Below the pieces are notes generated by a model. The model made no database searches. It was not told the DNA's origin and worked only from the letters and a program-made list of their open reading frames with translations. From contig CANRPW010000011.1 of the NCBI GenBank assembly GCA_947632615.1, positions 1 through 64,000 of the forward strand: a stretch of 64,000 nucleotides of DNA, read 5' to 3'. Every line of letters begins with the position of its first letter. Within the stretch, counting starts at the first letter, position 1. A program made the translations under genes and the position numbers. This document shows, piece after piece, positions 33,053 to 42,243 of this stretch. Source of the DNA: an uncultured Clostridia bacterium. GTDB taxonomy: Bacteria; Bacillota; Clostridia; Lachnospirales; CAG-274.

Positions 33053-33748
33053 TTATACTAAACACTTAGCCATAAAGCTTACGATTTTTTCGGAATTTTG
33101 CGCAGCAACAGCCTTAAATGCAGGGTAGTCAAGGTCTCCCGAGCTGTCGGCAGAGTCTGATATTGCCCTTATAATAACAAAGGGTATTTTGTTTAAATAG
33201 CAGGTGTGGGCTATAGCTCCGCCCTCCATTTCGCAGCATACAGCTCCGAAAGTGTTTTGTATGTAGCTTTTCAGCTTATCATCAGCCACAAACTTATCTC
33301 CGCTTGCCACTCTGCCTATAACGCCGCCTATGCCGCAGGAAACAAGAGCTTCTCTTGCTATCTCCACAAGCTCCTTATCAGCCTCAAATAAAGAGGTCGT
33401 CATATCGGGTATAACTCCCGGGGCATAGCCCAAGGGAGAAACGTCCATATCGTACTGCATAGCCTCTGATGATATAACAATGTCGCCAATTTTCAGCTGA
33501 GGGCTTAAAGAACCGCCAACACCCGTATTTATAATAAGGTCTACAGCGTACATATCTATCATTACCTGAGTACAGACTGCGGCATTTACCTTGCCAATTC
33601 CGCACATAACAAGTACACAGTTTAGTTCTCCCAGCTTGCCGAAAATAAAGTCCATACCTACTATGTTTTTAACGGAAATAACGCTCATATCTTGGCGTAT
33701 TTTCTCTATTTCAAGGTCCATTGCGCCTATAATTCCTATGGTTTTCAT
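33053..33748 (-). CDS. mtnN: 5'-methylthioadenosine/S-adenosylhomocysteine nucleosidase
   Basis: MtnN (Pfs) removes adenine from MTA and SAH in SAM recycling. The 231 residues show IGIIGAMDLEIE, GVGGSL near residue 78, CCEMEGGAIAHTC with the substrate-binding Glu, and RAISDSAD with the catalytic Asp. Length matches the E. coli enzyme. It is 14 nt downstream of glmS. Confidence 0.95.
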   Translation of the reverse strand: MKTIGIIGAMDLEIEKIRQDMSVISVKNIVGMDFIFGKLGELNCVLVMCGIGKVNAAVCTQVMIDMYAVDLIINTGVGGSLSPQLKIGDIVISSEAMQYDMDVSPLGYAPGVIPDMTTSLFEADKELVEIAREALVSCGIGGVIGRVASGDKFVADDKLKSYIQNTFGAVCCEMEGGAIAHTCYLNKIPFVIIRAISDSADSSGDLDYPAFKAVAAQNSEKIVSFMAKCLV

Positions 33749-33762
33749 AACAAACCTCCGAT

Positions 33763-35604
33763 TTATTCTACCGTTACGCTCTTAGCAAGGTTTCTGGGCT
33801 TATCCACATCGTTGCCAAGACCCACAGCCATATAATAAGCAAAAAGCTGTTGAGGTATATTGGCAAGAAGCGGAGTGAGTATGGGGTGAGTCTTTGGTAT
33901 GAAAATATAGTCGTCGGCAATTTCCTTTACTTCGTTATTGCCTTCCATAGCTATCATAAGCACTCTTGCCCCTCTTGCTTTTACTTCCTTAATATTGCTT
34001 AAGGTCTTTGTGAAAAGCTCCTGCTGTGTGGCAACGCCTATAACTAAGGTGCTTGGCTCTATCATGGCGATAGGACCGTGCTTAAGCTCCCCTGCTGCGT
34101 AGGGTTCGCTGTGGAGGTAAGCTATTTCCTTAAGTTTTAAAGAGCCTTCTCTGCATACTATATAGTCAAGCCCTCTGCCTATGTAAAATACATTCTTCGA
34201 GCCTATATACTTCTCCATAAAGCGCTTTATAATGGGCTCTTTGGCAAGTATAGTATTTATATGAGAGGGCAAAAGCTCCATTTCGTGTTTTATATTCTTA
34301 AATTCCTCCAAGCTCATTTTGCCTGCTTCCATAGCTATATGAAGTGTAAGAAGGAACATTGCGGTAACCTGAGCCGAAAATGCCTTTGTTGAAGCAACGG
34401 ATATTTCGGGGCCCGCCATTGTGTAGAGCACATCTCCCGCTTCTCTTGCTATGGTAGAGCCTACCACATTTACTACTGCAAGCACTTTAGCACCCTTGCG
34501 CTTTGCAAGCCTTACGGCTTCAAGAGTGTCGGCCGTCTCGCCTGACTGAGATATGGCAAGAACAAGCGTGTTTTCATCAATAAGAGGATCTTTATATCTG
34601 AACTCGCTGGCAACATCCGAATTAACGGGTATCCTTACCAGCTTTTCCATAAGGAACTTGCCTACAAGACCTGCGTAATAAGCTGTTCCGCAGGCAACAA
34701 CGTATATTTTGTTTATGTTTTTAAGCACTTCGGAGTCAAGGTTTATGCCGTCAAGATAGACCCCCGTGCCGTCAGACTTAAAGCGGTGGTTGAGATTGTC
34801 CGATACTACCTTGGGCTGCTCAAATATCTCCTTGAGCATAAAATGGTCGTAGCCGCTTTTTTCTGCTGCTTCTATAGACCAGTTTACAACATAGACCTCT
34901 TTTTCGACTTCTTCTCTGTCTAAGTTGTATATTTTAACATCGTCATTATATATTACCGCTACTTCGTCATCTTCAAGAACATAGGTATTTCTTGTATATT
35001 TAAGTATGGCGGTAATATCTGAGGCGATAAAGTTTTCGTTTTCTCCAAGCCCTACGATAAGAGGGCCGTTTTTCTTTGCTGCTATTATTCTGTCGGGGAA
35101 GTCTTTACAGATAATACCCAAAGCATAAGAGCCGTCTATTTTTTCAAGAGCCCTGAATACGGCGTCCATTATGTCGCCTGAGTCATTATAGAAATATTCT
35201 ATAAGCTGAGCCACGGTTTCGGTGTCTGTTTCTGAAACGAACTCATAGCCCTTAGACTGTAAAATTCCCTTTAGCTCCATATAATTTTCGATAATGCCGT
35301 TATGCACAACAGCCACCTTGCCCGAGCTTGAAAAGTGTGGGTGAGCATTTATGTCAGAGGGCACACCGTGAGTAGCCCAGCGAGTATGACCTATGCCCAG
35401 CTTGCCCTTTATGGGATTGTCATAGAGCTTGTTTTCAAGATTTTCTACTCTGCCCTTTGCCTTTGTGACTACTATTTCGCCGTCGCTTTCGCTGTATACT
35501 GCCACGCCCGCAGAGTCATAGCCTCTGTATTCAAGCTTTTTAAGCCCCTGCAAAAGAACGGGCACCGCGTTTTTATTACCGATATATCCTACTATTCCGC
35601 ACAT
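33763..35604 (-). CDS. glmS: glutamine-fructose-6-phosphate aminotransferase (isomerising)
   Basis: GlmS makes glucosamine-6-phosphate from fructose-6-phosphate and glutamine, the first step to UDP-GlcNAc. The 613 residues have an N-terminal glutaminase (catalytic Cys 2 in MCGIVGYIG, GHTRWATHG) and two SIS domains (ISQSGETADTLEA, STKAFSAQVTAM) with the conserved C-terminal KSVTVE. It starts 24 nt after glmM, too close for a glmS ribozyme, so the usual GlcN6P feedback switch of Firmicutes is absent. Confidence 0.97.
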   Translation of the reverse strand: MCGIVGYIGNKNAVPVLLQGLKKLEYRGYDSAGVAVYSESDGEIVVTKAKGRVENLENKLYDNPIKGKLGIGHTRWATHGVPSDINAHPHFSSSGKVAVVHNGIIENYMELKGILQSKGYEFVSETDTETVAQLIEYFYNDSGDIMDAVFRALEKIDGSYALGIICKDFPDRIIAAKKNGPLIVGLGENENFIASDITAILKYTRNTYVLEDDEVAVIYNDDVKIYNLDREEVEKEVYVVNWSIEAAEKSGYDHFMLKEIFEQPKVVSDNLNHRFKSDGTGVYLDGINLDSEVLKNINKIYVVACGTAYYAGLVGKFLMEKLVRIPVNSDVASEFRYKDPLIDENTLVLAISQSGETADTLEAVRLAKRKGAKVLAVVNVVGSTIAREAGDVLYTMAGPEISVASTKAFSAQVTAMFLLTLHIAMEAGKMSLEEFKNIKHEMELLPSHINTILAKEPIIKRFMEKYIGSKNVFYIGRGLDYIVCREGSLKLKEIAYLHSEPYAAGELKHGPIAMIEPSTLVIGVATQQELFTKTLSNIKEVKARGARVLMIAMEGNNEVKEIADDYIFIPKTHPILTPLLANIPQQLFAYYMAVGLGNDVDKPRNLAKSVTVE

Positions 35605-35628
35605 TTACAGCACCTCCCGGAATGTCTT

Positions 35629-36978
35629 TTAACCGAGCTCCTCTATTATTATCTGAGCTAATTTTTCAGCCTCTGCGGTGATAAGCTCCTGGTCTCTACC
35701 TTCTATCATAACTCTTACCAAAGGCTCAGTACCCGATGGGCGAATAAGCACTCTGCCGTCAGAAGCGAATTTAGCCTCAAGCTCCTCTACGGCTTTTTTT
35801 ATCCTATCATTTTCCATATATGTATGCTTGTTTTGGTTGTTTACTCTTGCATTTACAAGAACCTGCGGAAGAACCTCCATAATGCTTGCAAGCTCTGAGA
35901 GCTTTCCGCCGGCTTTTTTATATGTCATAAGTAATGTAACTGCCGTAAGCAGGCCGTCGCCTGTAGTGTTTTTGTCAAGATTTATTATATGACCCGACTG
36001 CTCGCCGCCGAAATTATACCCGCTTCTGAGCATTTCTTCAAGAACATATCTGTCGCCTACCGTGGTGACTGCCACATTAAGCCCCTGCTCCTTTGCCATG
36101 AGCTTAAAGCCTAAGTTTGTCATAACCGTAGCAACTACAGTATCCTTTTTGAGCTTGCCCCTTGCCTTAAGGTCGCAGGCTATCATTGCCATTATCATAT
36201 CTCCGTCAACAACATCGCCCTTTTCATCTACACAAAGGCATCTGTCGCCGTCACCGTCAAAAGCTATGCCTATGTCTGCCCCTACTTCCACAACTGTTTT
36301 TCTTAAATTGTCAAGATGAGTAGAGCCGCAGTTTAGGTTTATGTTTGTTCCGTCAGGCTCGGCGCTGAGATAGGTCACATCTCCCCCAAGCTTTTCAAAC
36401 ACGAGCTTTGCTGCCTTGTATGTGGCGCCGTTTGCGCAGTCAACAACAATTTTAAATCCGTCAAGCTTATCATCGGCACAGCCTGCAATAAAGTCGGCAT
36501 AGTCGTATACTGCCTTTTCGCAAACACTTCTTCTGCCTACCTCTACGCCTATGGGCGTGGGAAGCTCGCTTTCATCTCCCAGCATAACAGCCTCTATTTC
36601 TTCTTCTGTTTCGTCGCTTAATTTAAAGCCGTCGCCGTTGAAAAACTTAATGCCGTTGTCTTCTACGGGGTTGTGTGAAGCCGAAATAACAACGCCTGCA
36701 TCAGCCTTGTAAAGTCTTACAAGATAAGCCACTGCCGGTGTAGGCACTACGCCTAAGCTGACGACCTCTGCGCCTACCGAGCAAATGCCCGCAGTAAGAG
36801 CTGCCTCAAGCATGCCACCCGATATTCTTGTATCCATTCCTACGATTATTTTTGCCTTATGATTATTTTTCTTTGCAAGAACATAAGCCCCCGCTCTGCC
36901 CAGCTTGTATGCGAGAGGACAGTTAAGCTCTGTGTTAGCAACGCCTCTTACACCGTCTGTGCCAAAAAAAACTCCCAT
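35629..36978 (-). CDS. glmM: phosphoglucosamine mutase
   Basis: GlmM converts glucosamine-6-phosphate to glucosamine-1-phosphate. The start was moved from 37020 to ATG 36978 (GVFFGTDGVRG follows), with GGAGG eight bases upstream, giving 449 residues as usual. Motifs are the phospho-Ser loop ISASHNPVEDNG, the metal loop AFDGDGDRCL, the sugar loop GGEQSGHI and RPSGTEPLVRVM. glmS follows directly, so the order places the second enzyme first. Confidence 0.96.
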   Translation of the reverse strand: MGVFFGTDGVRGVANTELNCPLAYKLGRAGAYVLAKKNNHKAKIIVGMDTRISGGMLEAALTAGICSVGAEVVSLGVVPTPAVAYLVRLYKADAGVVISASHNPVEDNGIKFFNGDGFKLSDETEEEIEAVMLGDESELPTPIGVEVGRRSVCEKAVYDYADFIAGCADDKLDGFKIVVDCANGATYKAAKLVFEKLGGDVTYLSAEPDGTNINLNCGSTHLDNLRKTVVEVGADIGIAFDGDGDRCLCVDEKGDVVDGDMIMAMIACDLKARGKLKKDTVVATVMTNLGFKLMAKEQGLNVAVTTVGDRYVLEEMLRSGYNFGGEQSGHIINLDKNTTGDGLLTAVTLLMTYKKAGGKLSELASIMEVLPQVLVNARVNNQNKHTYMENDRIKKAVEELEAKFASDGRVLIRPSGTEPLVRVMIEGRDQELITAEAEKLAQIIIEELG

Positions 36979-37036
36979 TTGTAAATCCTCCAAATCTATG
37001 CGCATACTACATTTTTGCATACTTTCTGATTTTAGT

Positions 37037-37065
37037 ATTATAACACCTATCTGCCTTTATGTAAA
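37037..37065 (-). promoter_or_regulatory. promoter of glmM-glmS-mtnN
   Basis: On the minus strand, TTTACA (37060-37065), a 17-nt spacer and TATAAT (37037-37042). The -35 box lies within the last codons of the upstream membrane-protein gene. Confidence 0.65.
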
Positions 37066-39266
37066 CACAATTTGCCCGATTTTTTTAAGCTCATCACTAT
37101 AAACAGTATTATCGTCAGAACACTTACGACCTCGCACATTCTGTATAAAATGCCCTCAGAATATTCGACCCTGACAAAACCTTCCGTAATATTTCCCGGC
37201 AACTCAAACTCAAGCTGGTATGCATCCTTGTCTATGTCTACCTCTTTATCGTTCACATATACTCTGTATCCCCTGTAATTATAATACGGAAGCATAACCT
37301 TTAAGTCCTCATGTCCTTTTTTGAAGCTGAAATCCAAATCGGAAAGCCAACGGGAATAATTGCTTATATCAAGCTCTCCACCCTCTGTGGTGACCAGATC
37401 TCTGTTTTGCTTAAATGTGCTTGTGTTGAAGGCTTTATCATAATAAAATCCTATAGTAACATTTTCAAAAGCCTCATTTCTGCTTTCCTGAACCTCAGAC
37501 ATATCCAAAACCGTACTGTCTATAATATTAACAGAGGCAACCAAGCATATGCCCGTCAGAAGGCACAGAATAATCTTTCTTTTCTCCTCATAGAGTTTAA
37601 ACAGTACCACAGCGGAAACGACTGTCAGGAAAAAGCCCGAAAAGCTGTTCATTCTGGAAGCAAACTGCATAACATTAAAAACTTTTGACAAGAGTCTGCT
37701 TTTGTCTATAAGCTCCCATGGGAATAATGTCGTTGCCATATAACAGCTGAATATGCCGAATATGAGAAACAGATCCGCAAGCCTTTCGATCTCAGGTCTA
37801 AATTTTTTCTTTGATATAAACCTATAATATATGTATATAAGGGCGCATATAAGAAGTATTATTCCTATTGAATACGGTCTTTCATCCGCCGACATAATAT
37901 TCCGCATTGTTCTGCCGTGCATTTTTATAAATGTTGCGAAAAGCTGCCATATAAATATTGCCGTTCCGCTTATGCTTGATGATGTGGCAATATATATATC
38001 CCGTCCGCTGAGCATTTCAATAACGAAAGGCACTAAAAACCAAAGATTAAGAGCCAGTGTCACAACAAGAGCCTTTCCTATGGAGATCCATCTTCCCACA
38101 GATTCCCGTCCTATAAGATTTTTCAGGGAAACAAGTACAAAAACAGCCACAAACATAGCCGCCATTTCAGTTGTGAGAATATGGCTTTGGAGTACACCCG
38201 TTGCGCCAAGAACGGATATGAGCCATTTTCTTTCATCACCGTATATTATCTCGTAAACGCCGTAAAACAAAAGCGGCAGAAATACAAGGGCAAGAGCCTC
38301 GCCCAATGCCTGTCTCTGATAAAGGTCAGCAAGGCGGTAAGGCTGCACAATATAAAGAACCGCACACAAAAGCCCCTTCTTTTTCGATTTTAACAGTCCC
38401 GTAAAGCTGTAATAGCCTATAAACGCCGTCATAAAGTTTATAAACAATATAAACAGCTTATAAAATATCATGGGAGAAACCCCAAGAACACCAAGTATTG
38501 CGGGCAAATATAAAAACAGTTCGGGATAATATGTAGACGAACCGTCGCCGGTGCCGTAAAAGAAATAATAATTTAATCTGGGAGGTATGTTTCCCGCTCT
38601 CAGGTTATCTCTTATTCCTATAATTCTGTTTATATGATAGGTCCAGTCCTGACCCGATATACCGAGGAGCTTTTCATAATAGAATGGCACGGTCATTACC
38701 ACAACAATGGCAGTAAGAAGCAGATAATCCTTTCTGCCCTTTAAAATGCACCAATATATAAAAAGCCCTATTGCCACTACTGTAATATATATGAATATCC
38801 AATCGGTAAAATCATCATCAACAAGAGATACCTTTGCCGCCGCCTTGTCCGAAAATTCTATTTTGTCATCATCTGTCACAAATATGACGCCTATATTGGT
38901 TGATGAGTTATCCACCGTAAGATGCGTATGAAGCGACTCCGCTCCCTCGGCAATACTGCCCTCCGCAAGAACCAGTCCGCTTCTGTTATATCCGTCATTT
39001 CTGTTGAGGTCAACTATTCTGTAGTCCATATTCTCTTTGGCAGAAAAGTCTGTCACATCAATATTGTAGTCGCCCTTTTCAAGTGAAAATTTCGCCGCAA
39101 TAATGCCGTTTGTCCCTTTGGGAGATAACTCCCTCTCCTCAAGATTTTCTCTTAAATCGGTCACCTTATGGGAATAGCTGTGACAAAGCTCATTCAGAAA
39201 TATGACCAAAAAAGCTATTATAAGAAATATAACTATATTCAGTACGTTTTTATTTATTCTTTTCAT
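37047..39266 (-). CDS. large polytopic membrane protein, GT-C glycosyltransferase-like
   Basis: The 739-residue protein has an N-terminal membrane anchor, an extracytoplasmic beta-rich domain (about 35-145), a block of about eleven membrane segments (about 160-580), an extracytoplasmic C-terminal domain and a last segment near the C-terminus ending KSGKLCLHKGR. The pattern ISGQDWTYHINRIIGIRDNLRAG after the first segments, with Asp and His, resembles GT-C/YfhO-like enzymes that use polyprenyl-phosphate sugars. The substrate is unknown. GGAGG precedes the ATG. Confidence 0.7.
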   Translation of the reverse strand: MKRINKNVLNIVIFLIIAFLVIFLNELCHSYSHKVTDLRENLEERELSPKGTNGIIAAKFSLEKGDYNIDVTDFSAKENMDYRIVDLNRNDGYNRSGLVLAEGSIAEGAESLHTHLTVDNSSTNIGVIFVTDDDKIEFSDKAAAKVSLVDDDFTDWIFIYITVVAIGLFIYWCILKGRKDYLLLTAIVVVMTVPFYYEKLLGISGQDWTYHINRIIGIRDNLRAGNIPPRLNYYFFYGTGDGSSTYYPELFLYLPAILGVLGVSPMIFYKLFILFINFMTAFIGYYSFTGLLKSKKKGLLCAVLYIVQPYRLADLYQRQALGEALALVFLPLLFYGVYEIIYGDERKWLISVLGATGVLQSHILTTEMAAMFVAVFVLVSLKNLIGRESVGRWISIGKALVVTLALNLWFLVPFVIEMLSGRDIYIATSSSISGTAIFIWQLFATFIKMHGRTMRNIMSADERPYSIGIILLICALIYIYYRFISKKKFRPEIERLADLFLIFGIFSCYMATTLFPWELIDKSRLLSKVFNVMQFASRMNSFSGFFLTVVSAVVLFKLYEEKRKIILCLLTGICLVASVNIIDSTVLDMSEVQESRNEAFENVTIGFYYDKAFNTSTFKQNRDLVTTEGGELDISNYSRWLSDLDFSFKKGHEDLKVMLPYYNYRGYRVYVNDKEVDIDKDAYQLEFELPGNITEGFVRVEYSEGILYRMCEVVSVLTIILFIVMSLKKSGKLCLHKGR

Positions 39267-39283
39267 AATTTCCTCCTTAAATT

Positions 39284-39400
39284 TTACAGAATGTACATAA
39301 TGTATATAACAGACAACACATAAATGGCAATAAGCATAACCGGCCCTTTGCCCTTTGAAACCGTATTTATAGGGCCGCCGTCACATTCTTTTTTTACCAC
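39284..39400 (-). CDS. small membrane ORF, probably frameshifted at an A7 tract
   Basis: From GTG 39400 this frame encodes 38 residues: a basic/polar N-terminus (VKKECDGGPINTVSKGKG) and one hydrophobic helix (VMLIAIYVLSVIYIMYIL), ending 17 nt before the large membrane-protein gene. The good ribosome binding site (AGGATGA) serves instead an ATG 22 nt upstream (39422) whose frame reads MKDRGGKKRM and stops. That frame would join the membrane frame if the seven-A tract (39389-39395, T on +) lost one base. Transcriptional slippage, phase variation or a sequence error could each explain it. Confidence 0.45.
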   Translation of the reverse strand: MVKKECDGGPINTVSKGKGPVMLIAIYVLSVIYIMYIL

Positions 39401-39524
39401 CTCTGTCTTTCATAATTCATCCTATGTATAGATAGTAATAGTTTACAATATATCATCATATAAAGTCAAGCTATTTATATTAACATAGATTTGAAAAAAG
39501 TTCAAAAAAAAATATATTTGTATA

Positions 39525-39553
39525 TTGAAAAAATCTTTGGGATATATTATAAT
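39525..39553 (+). promoter_or_regulatory. promoter of the probable 6S RNA
   Basis: TTGAAA (39525-39530), a 17-nt spacer and TATAAT (39548-39553). No open reading frame follows. The interval 39420-39520 upstream is AT-rich and shows nothing else clear. Confidence 0.7.
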
Positions 39554-39559
39554 TATAGT

Positions 39560-39766
39560 ACAGAGTAAAGTTAATAACCTAAGATGTGCGCTAACCTTTT
39601 TTATATTGAACCTACAGAACAAATACGGGATTCTTACATCCCGGCGACAATGTCGGGCCCCAAGCTAATTCCCTTTGGGCGGGGGAGGGCAAACTCGTCG
39701 GTGCGGAAACCCACCTATCACATGATAGGTTGTCAATATTAGGGAATGGCATCTTGGGTTTTTTTA
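39560..39766 (+). ncRNA. ssrS: probable 6S RNA
   Basis: From the predicted start to a T-run (39759-39765) lies a non-coding stretch of about 205 nt closed on itself. ACCTAAGATGTGC near the 5' end pairs with GGCATCTTGGGT at the 3' end. This closing stem carries the AGATGT..GC and GGCATCT signature of 6S RNA (E. coli has GAGATGTTCGC and GGCATCTC), and the interior can fold as a rod with a large central bubble. 6S RNA binds sigma-A RNA polymerase as an open-promoter mimic. RNase P RNA and SRP RNA lack this signature. I rate the identity as likely, not proven. Confidence 0.65.
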
Positions 39767-39933
39767 TGCCCGCCTCTCCAAGCGGACTAAAGTCCGCTAT
39801 TACGAGGCGACCCGCGGGGCGAGGGGGCAGAGGCGGACAGGGGAGAACGGGCGAGAGGGCGACAAGCACCCTCTCGCCCGTTCTCCCCTGTCCGCCTCTG
39901 CCCCCTCGCTTCGGTTCTCCGCAGGTCGGTTGC
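39766..39933 (-). repeat. double-hairpin element, copy I (inverted)
   Basis: In element orientation: GCAACCGACCTGCGGAG, then HP1, a perfect 40-bp stem with a 9-nt loop (39820-39908), a CCCGCGGG linker, and a decayed HP2 (about 39769-39811: GCGGACT/AGTCCGC core), then GCGGGCAT. It abuts the 3' end of the 6S RNA and precedes the fba promoter, so it lies upstream of genes on both sides. Confidence 0.8.
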
Positions 39934-39972
39934 AAACTCTTAATTTATATGTCTGATAAATGTGATTTACTC

Positions 39973-40001
39973 TTGCAAAAATTTTCAATTAATAGTATAA
40001 T
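39973..40001 (+). promoter_or_regulatory. promoter of fba
   Basis: TTGCAA (39973-39978), a 17-nt spacer and TATAAT (39996-40001), 40 nt before the fba ATG. Confidence 0.75.
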
Positions 40002-40041
40002 AAGACTATAAGAAATTTATACCGATAGGAGGAATTTACAA

Positions 40042-40989
40042 ATGGCATTAGTTACTACAAAAGAAATGTTTGATAAGGCGTTTGCCGGCAAATATGCCAT
40101 CGGCGCATTCAACATCAACAACATGGAGATCATTCAGGGCGTAACAAGAGGAGCCGCAGCTCTTAACTCGGCTTGTATTCTTCAGTGCTCAAAGAGCGCT
40201 CTTAAGTATGCTACTCCCAGATATCTTAAGGGTATGGTAGATGCGGCTGTTGCGGAAACAGGCATCGACATCGCACTTCACCTTGACCACGGTCCTGATC
40301 TTGACACTGTTAAGGAATGTGTTGAAGCAGGCTTTACATCGGTTATGTTTGACGGCAGCCACTATGACTATGACGAAAACGTAGCAAAGACAAAGGAAGT
40401 TGTTGAATATGCTCATGCCCACGGCGTAGTTGTTGAGGCAGAGCTTGGTAAGCTTGCAGGCGTTGAGGACGACGTAAAGGTTGACTCAAAGGACGCTATC
40501 TACACAGACCCCGACGAAGCTCTTGACTTCGTACAGAAGACAGGCGTTGACTCACTTGCTATCGCTATTGGTACAAGCCACGGCGCATATAAGTTCAAGG
40601 GAGAGCCTAAGCTTGCTTTTGACAGACTTGAAAAGATAACAGAACTCCTTGAAGGAGCAGGCTATCATAACTATCCTATCGTTCTTCACGGCGCATCATC
40701 AGTAGACCCCGCAGTTATTGAAATGTGCAATAAGTACGGCGGAAACCTTAAGGGCGCAGCAGGCATACCCGCAGAAATGCTCAGAAAGGCAGCTTCTATG
40801 GCTGTATGTAAGATCAATATGGACACAGACATCCGTCTTGCTATGACAGCAGCTATCAGAAAGTCATTCGTAGAACAGCCTGAGGCATTCGACCCCAGAG
40901 GATATTGCGGACTTGCAAGAGATATGATCCAAGAGCTTGTAGAAGGCAAGATCAAAGACGTTCTCGGTTCAGCAGATTCAATGAAATAA
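40042..40989 (+). CDS. fba: class II fructose-1,6-bisphosphate aldolase
   Basis: This zinc aldolase cleaves fructose-1,6-bisphosphate to DHAP and glyceraldehyde-3-phosphate. The 315 residues carry LHLDHGPD (catalytic Asp and first zinc His), FDGSHYDYDENV, EAELGKLAG, IGTSHGAYKF (zinc His), and LHGASSV (third His). KINMDTDIR binds substrate phosphate. AGGAGG precedes the ATG. It is monocistronic with its own promoter and terminator. Tagatose-bisphosphate use is possible within the family, but length and motifs favour Fba. Confidence 0.93.
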   Translation: MALVTTKEMFDKAFAGKYAIGAFNINNMEIIQGVTRGAAALNSACILQCSKSALKYATPRYLKGMVDAAVAETGIDIALHLDHGPDLDTVKECVEAGFTSVMFDGSHYDYDENVAKTKEVVEYAHAHGVVVEAELGKLAGVEDDVKVDSKDAIYTDPDEALDFVQKTGVDSLAIAIGTSHGAYKFKGEPKLAFDRLEKITELLEGAGYHNYPIVLHGASSVDPAVIEMCNKYGGNLKGAAGIPAEMLRKAASMAVCKINMDTDIRLAMTAAIRKSFVEQPEAFDPRGYCGLARDMIQELVEGKIKDVLGSADSMK

Positions 40990-41002
40990 TTAAAGCTAAA
41001 TA

Positions 41003-41036
41003 CGGGTCGGCTCAAATTGAGCCGACCCGCTTTTTT
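41003..41036. terminator. bidirectional terminator between fba and the aminotransferase gene
   Basis: A perfect 13-bp stem CGGGTCGGCTCAA/TTGAGCCGACCCG with a 1-nt centre is followed by CTTTTTTATTT. It serves convergent genes. Confidence 0.85.
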
Positions 41037-42225
41037 ATTTACCGTATTCTTCTTTTACAAATTTTTCAAGCACATCAAGGCTTCTTACAACCTTTTCCGT
41101 GTCTATGCAATATGCCATTCTGAAATAACCCTTTACGCCGAAGTTGTCGCTTGGCACGAGTATGAGGTCGTATTTTTTAGCCTTCATACAGAAAGCGTTT
41201 GCATCTTCTTCCAATGCCTTGGGGAAGATGTAGAATGTTCCGCCAGGTCTTACAACCTCGAAGCCCAATTCTTTCAGCTTGTCATATATAAGGTTCATAT
41301 TGCGCTCATATACAGATAAGTCGCTTGTTTTGTCTATCACCTCTGCAACTGCAAGCTGTATGGATGAAGGCGGACAGTTGTGACCTATTCCCCTGCTTAT
41401 CTGCCCGAAAATAACCGAGAGTATCTCGGCATCTCTGCACTTGGGATTTACGGCAACATAGCCTATTCTCTCGCCGGGAAGGCTGAGGCTTTTTGAAAAT
41501 GAATAGCAGGAAAGGCTGTTGTCATAATATGCGCCGGGGTATGGACAGGTTATGCCGTCAAACAATATTTCACGGTATGGCTCGTCGCTTATAAGGAAGA
41601 TGTCGTGCCCGTATTCCTTCTGCCTGCGGGTAAGTATGTCAGCAAGCTTTTTAATTGTTTCTTCGGAATAAACTATGCCCGAAGGGTTGTTAGGTGAGTT
41701 TATAAGCACTGCCGCCGTATTTTCATTCAGCATTTCTTCAAAGGCATCAAAGTTTATCTGAAAATTCTCTGTATTTGCGGGCACCAGCTTAAGTATAGCC
41801 CCTGTTTTGTTTATATATTCGTTATATTCAGGGAAGTAGGGCGCAAATGTGAGCACCTCGTCACCGGGTTTGGTAACGCACCTTACGGCATGGGCTATTG
41901 CGCCTGCGGCTCCTGAAGTCATAAATATATGCTCTGTTTTGTAGTCTACACCAAATCTCTTTTTAAGGCTTTCGGCTACCGTATGTCTTACGCTTGTAAT
42001 ACCAAGTGAGGGGCTGTAGCCGTGTATAGCCACGGGGTCTTTTTCTTCAAGCATTTTTATAAGAGCCTTTGTAAAATCGGGATGGCAGGGCACGCTGGGG
42101 TTTCCCAGGCTATAGTCAAATACATTTTCATAGCCTATTTCCTTGCCTCTTGCCGTTGCATATTCACTAAGCTCTCTTATTACGGATTTTCCGCCAAGCA
42201 TTGCCTTGTAGGTTTCATTTATCAT
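41035..42225 (-). CDS. PLP-dependent class I aminotransferase
   Basis: The 396 residues belong to the aspartate aminotransferase fold type I. NSPNNPSGIVYSEE is the substrate region, SDEPYREI the PLP ring contact, and SFSKSLSLPGERIGYVA contains the Schiff-base Lys. FRMAYCID near the C-terminus supplies the substrate carboxylate Arg region. The 18-nt gap to leuA suggests cotranscription from the leucine T-box promoter, so a branched-chain or 2-oxo-acid substrate is plausible. The family alone does not define it. Confidence 0.88.
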   Translation of the reverse strand: MINETYKAMLGGKSVIRELSEYATARGKEIGYENVFDYSLGNPSVPCHPDFTKALIKMLEEKDPVAIHGYSPSLGITSVRHTVAESLKKRFGVDYKTEHIFMTSGAAGAIAHAVRCVTKPGDEVLTFAPYFPEYNEYINKTGAILKLVPANTENFQINFDAFEEMLNENTAAVLINSPNNPSGIVYSEETIKKLADILTRRQKEYGHDIFLISDEPYREILFDGITCPYPGAYYDNSLSCYSFSKSLSLPGERIGYVAVNPKCRDAEILSVIFGQISRGIGHNCPPSSIQLAVAEVIDKTSDLSVYERNMNLIYDKLKELGFEVVRPGGTFYIFPKALEEDANAFCMKAKKYDLILVPSDNFGVKGYFRMAYCIDTEKVVRSLDVLEKFVKEEYGK

Positions 42226-42243
42226 ATAAAAACTCCCTTTCCG

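Noticed and set aside
36979-37046. glmS-type ribozyme upstream of glmM
   Set aside because: The gap is only about 70 nt and shows none of the ribozyme's conserved core.
39284-39400. Riboswitch in the leader of the GT-C-like membrane gene
   Set aside because: The only clear pairing (GGCCCT/AGGGCC) is short, no known aptamer core was seen, and a small ORF explains the stretch better.
39612-40011. Open frames on both strands over element I and the 6S RNA end
   Set aside because: They are translations of hairpin arms and have no start signals.
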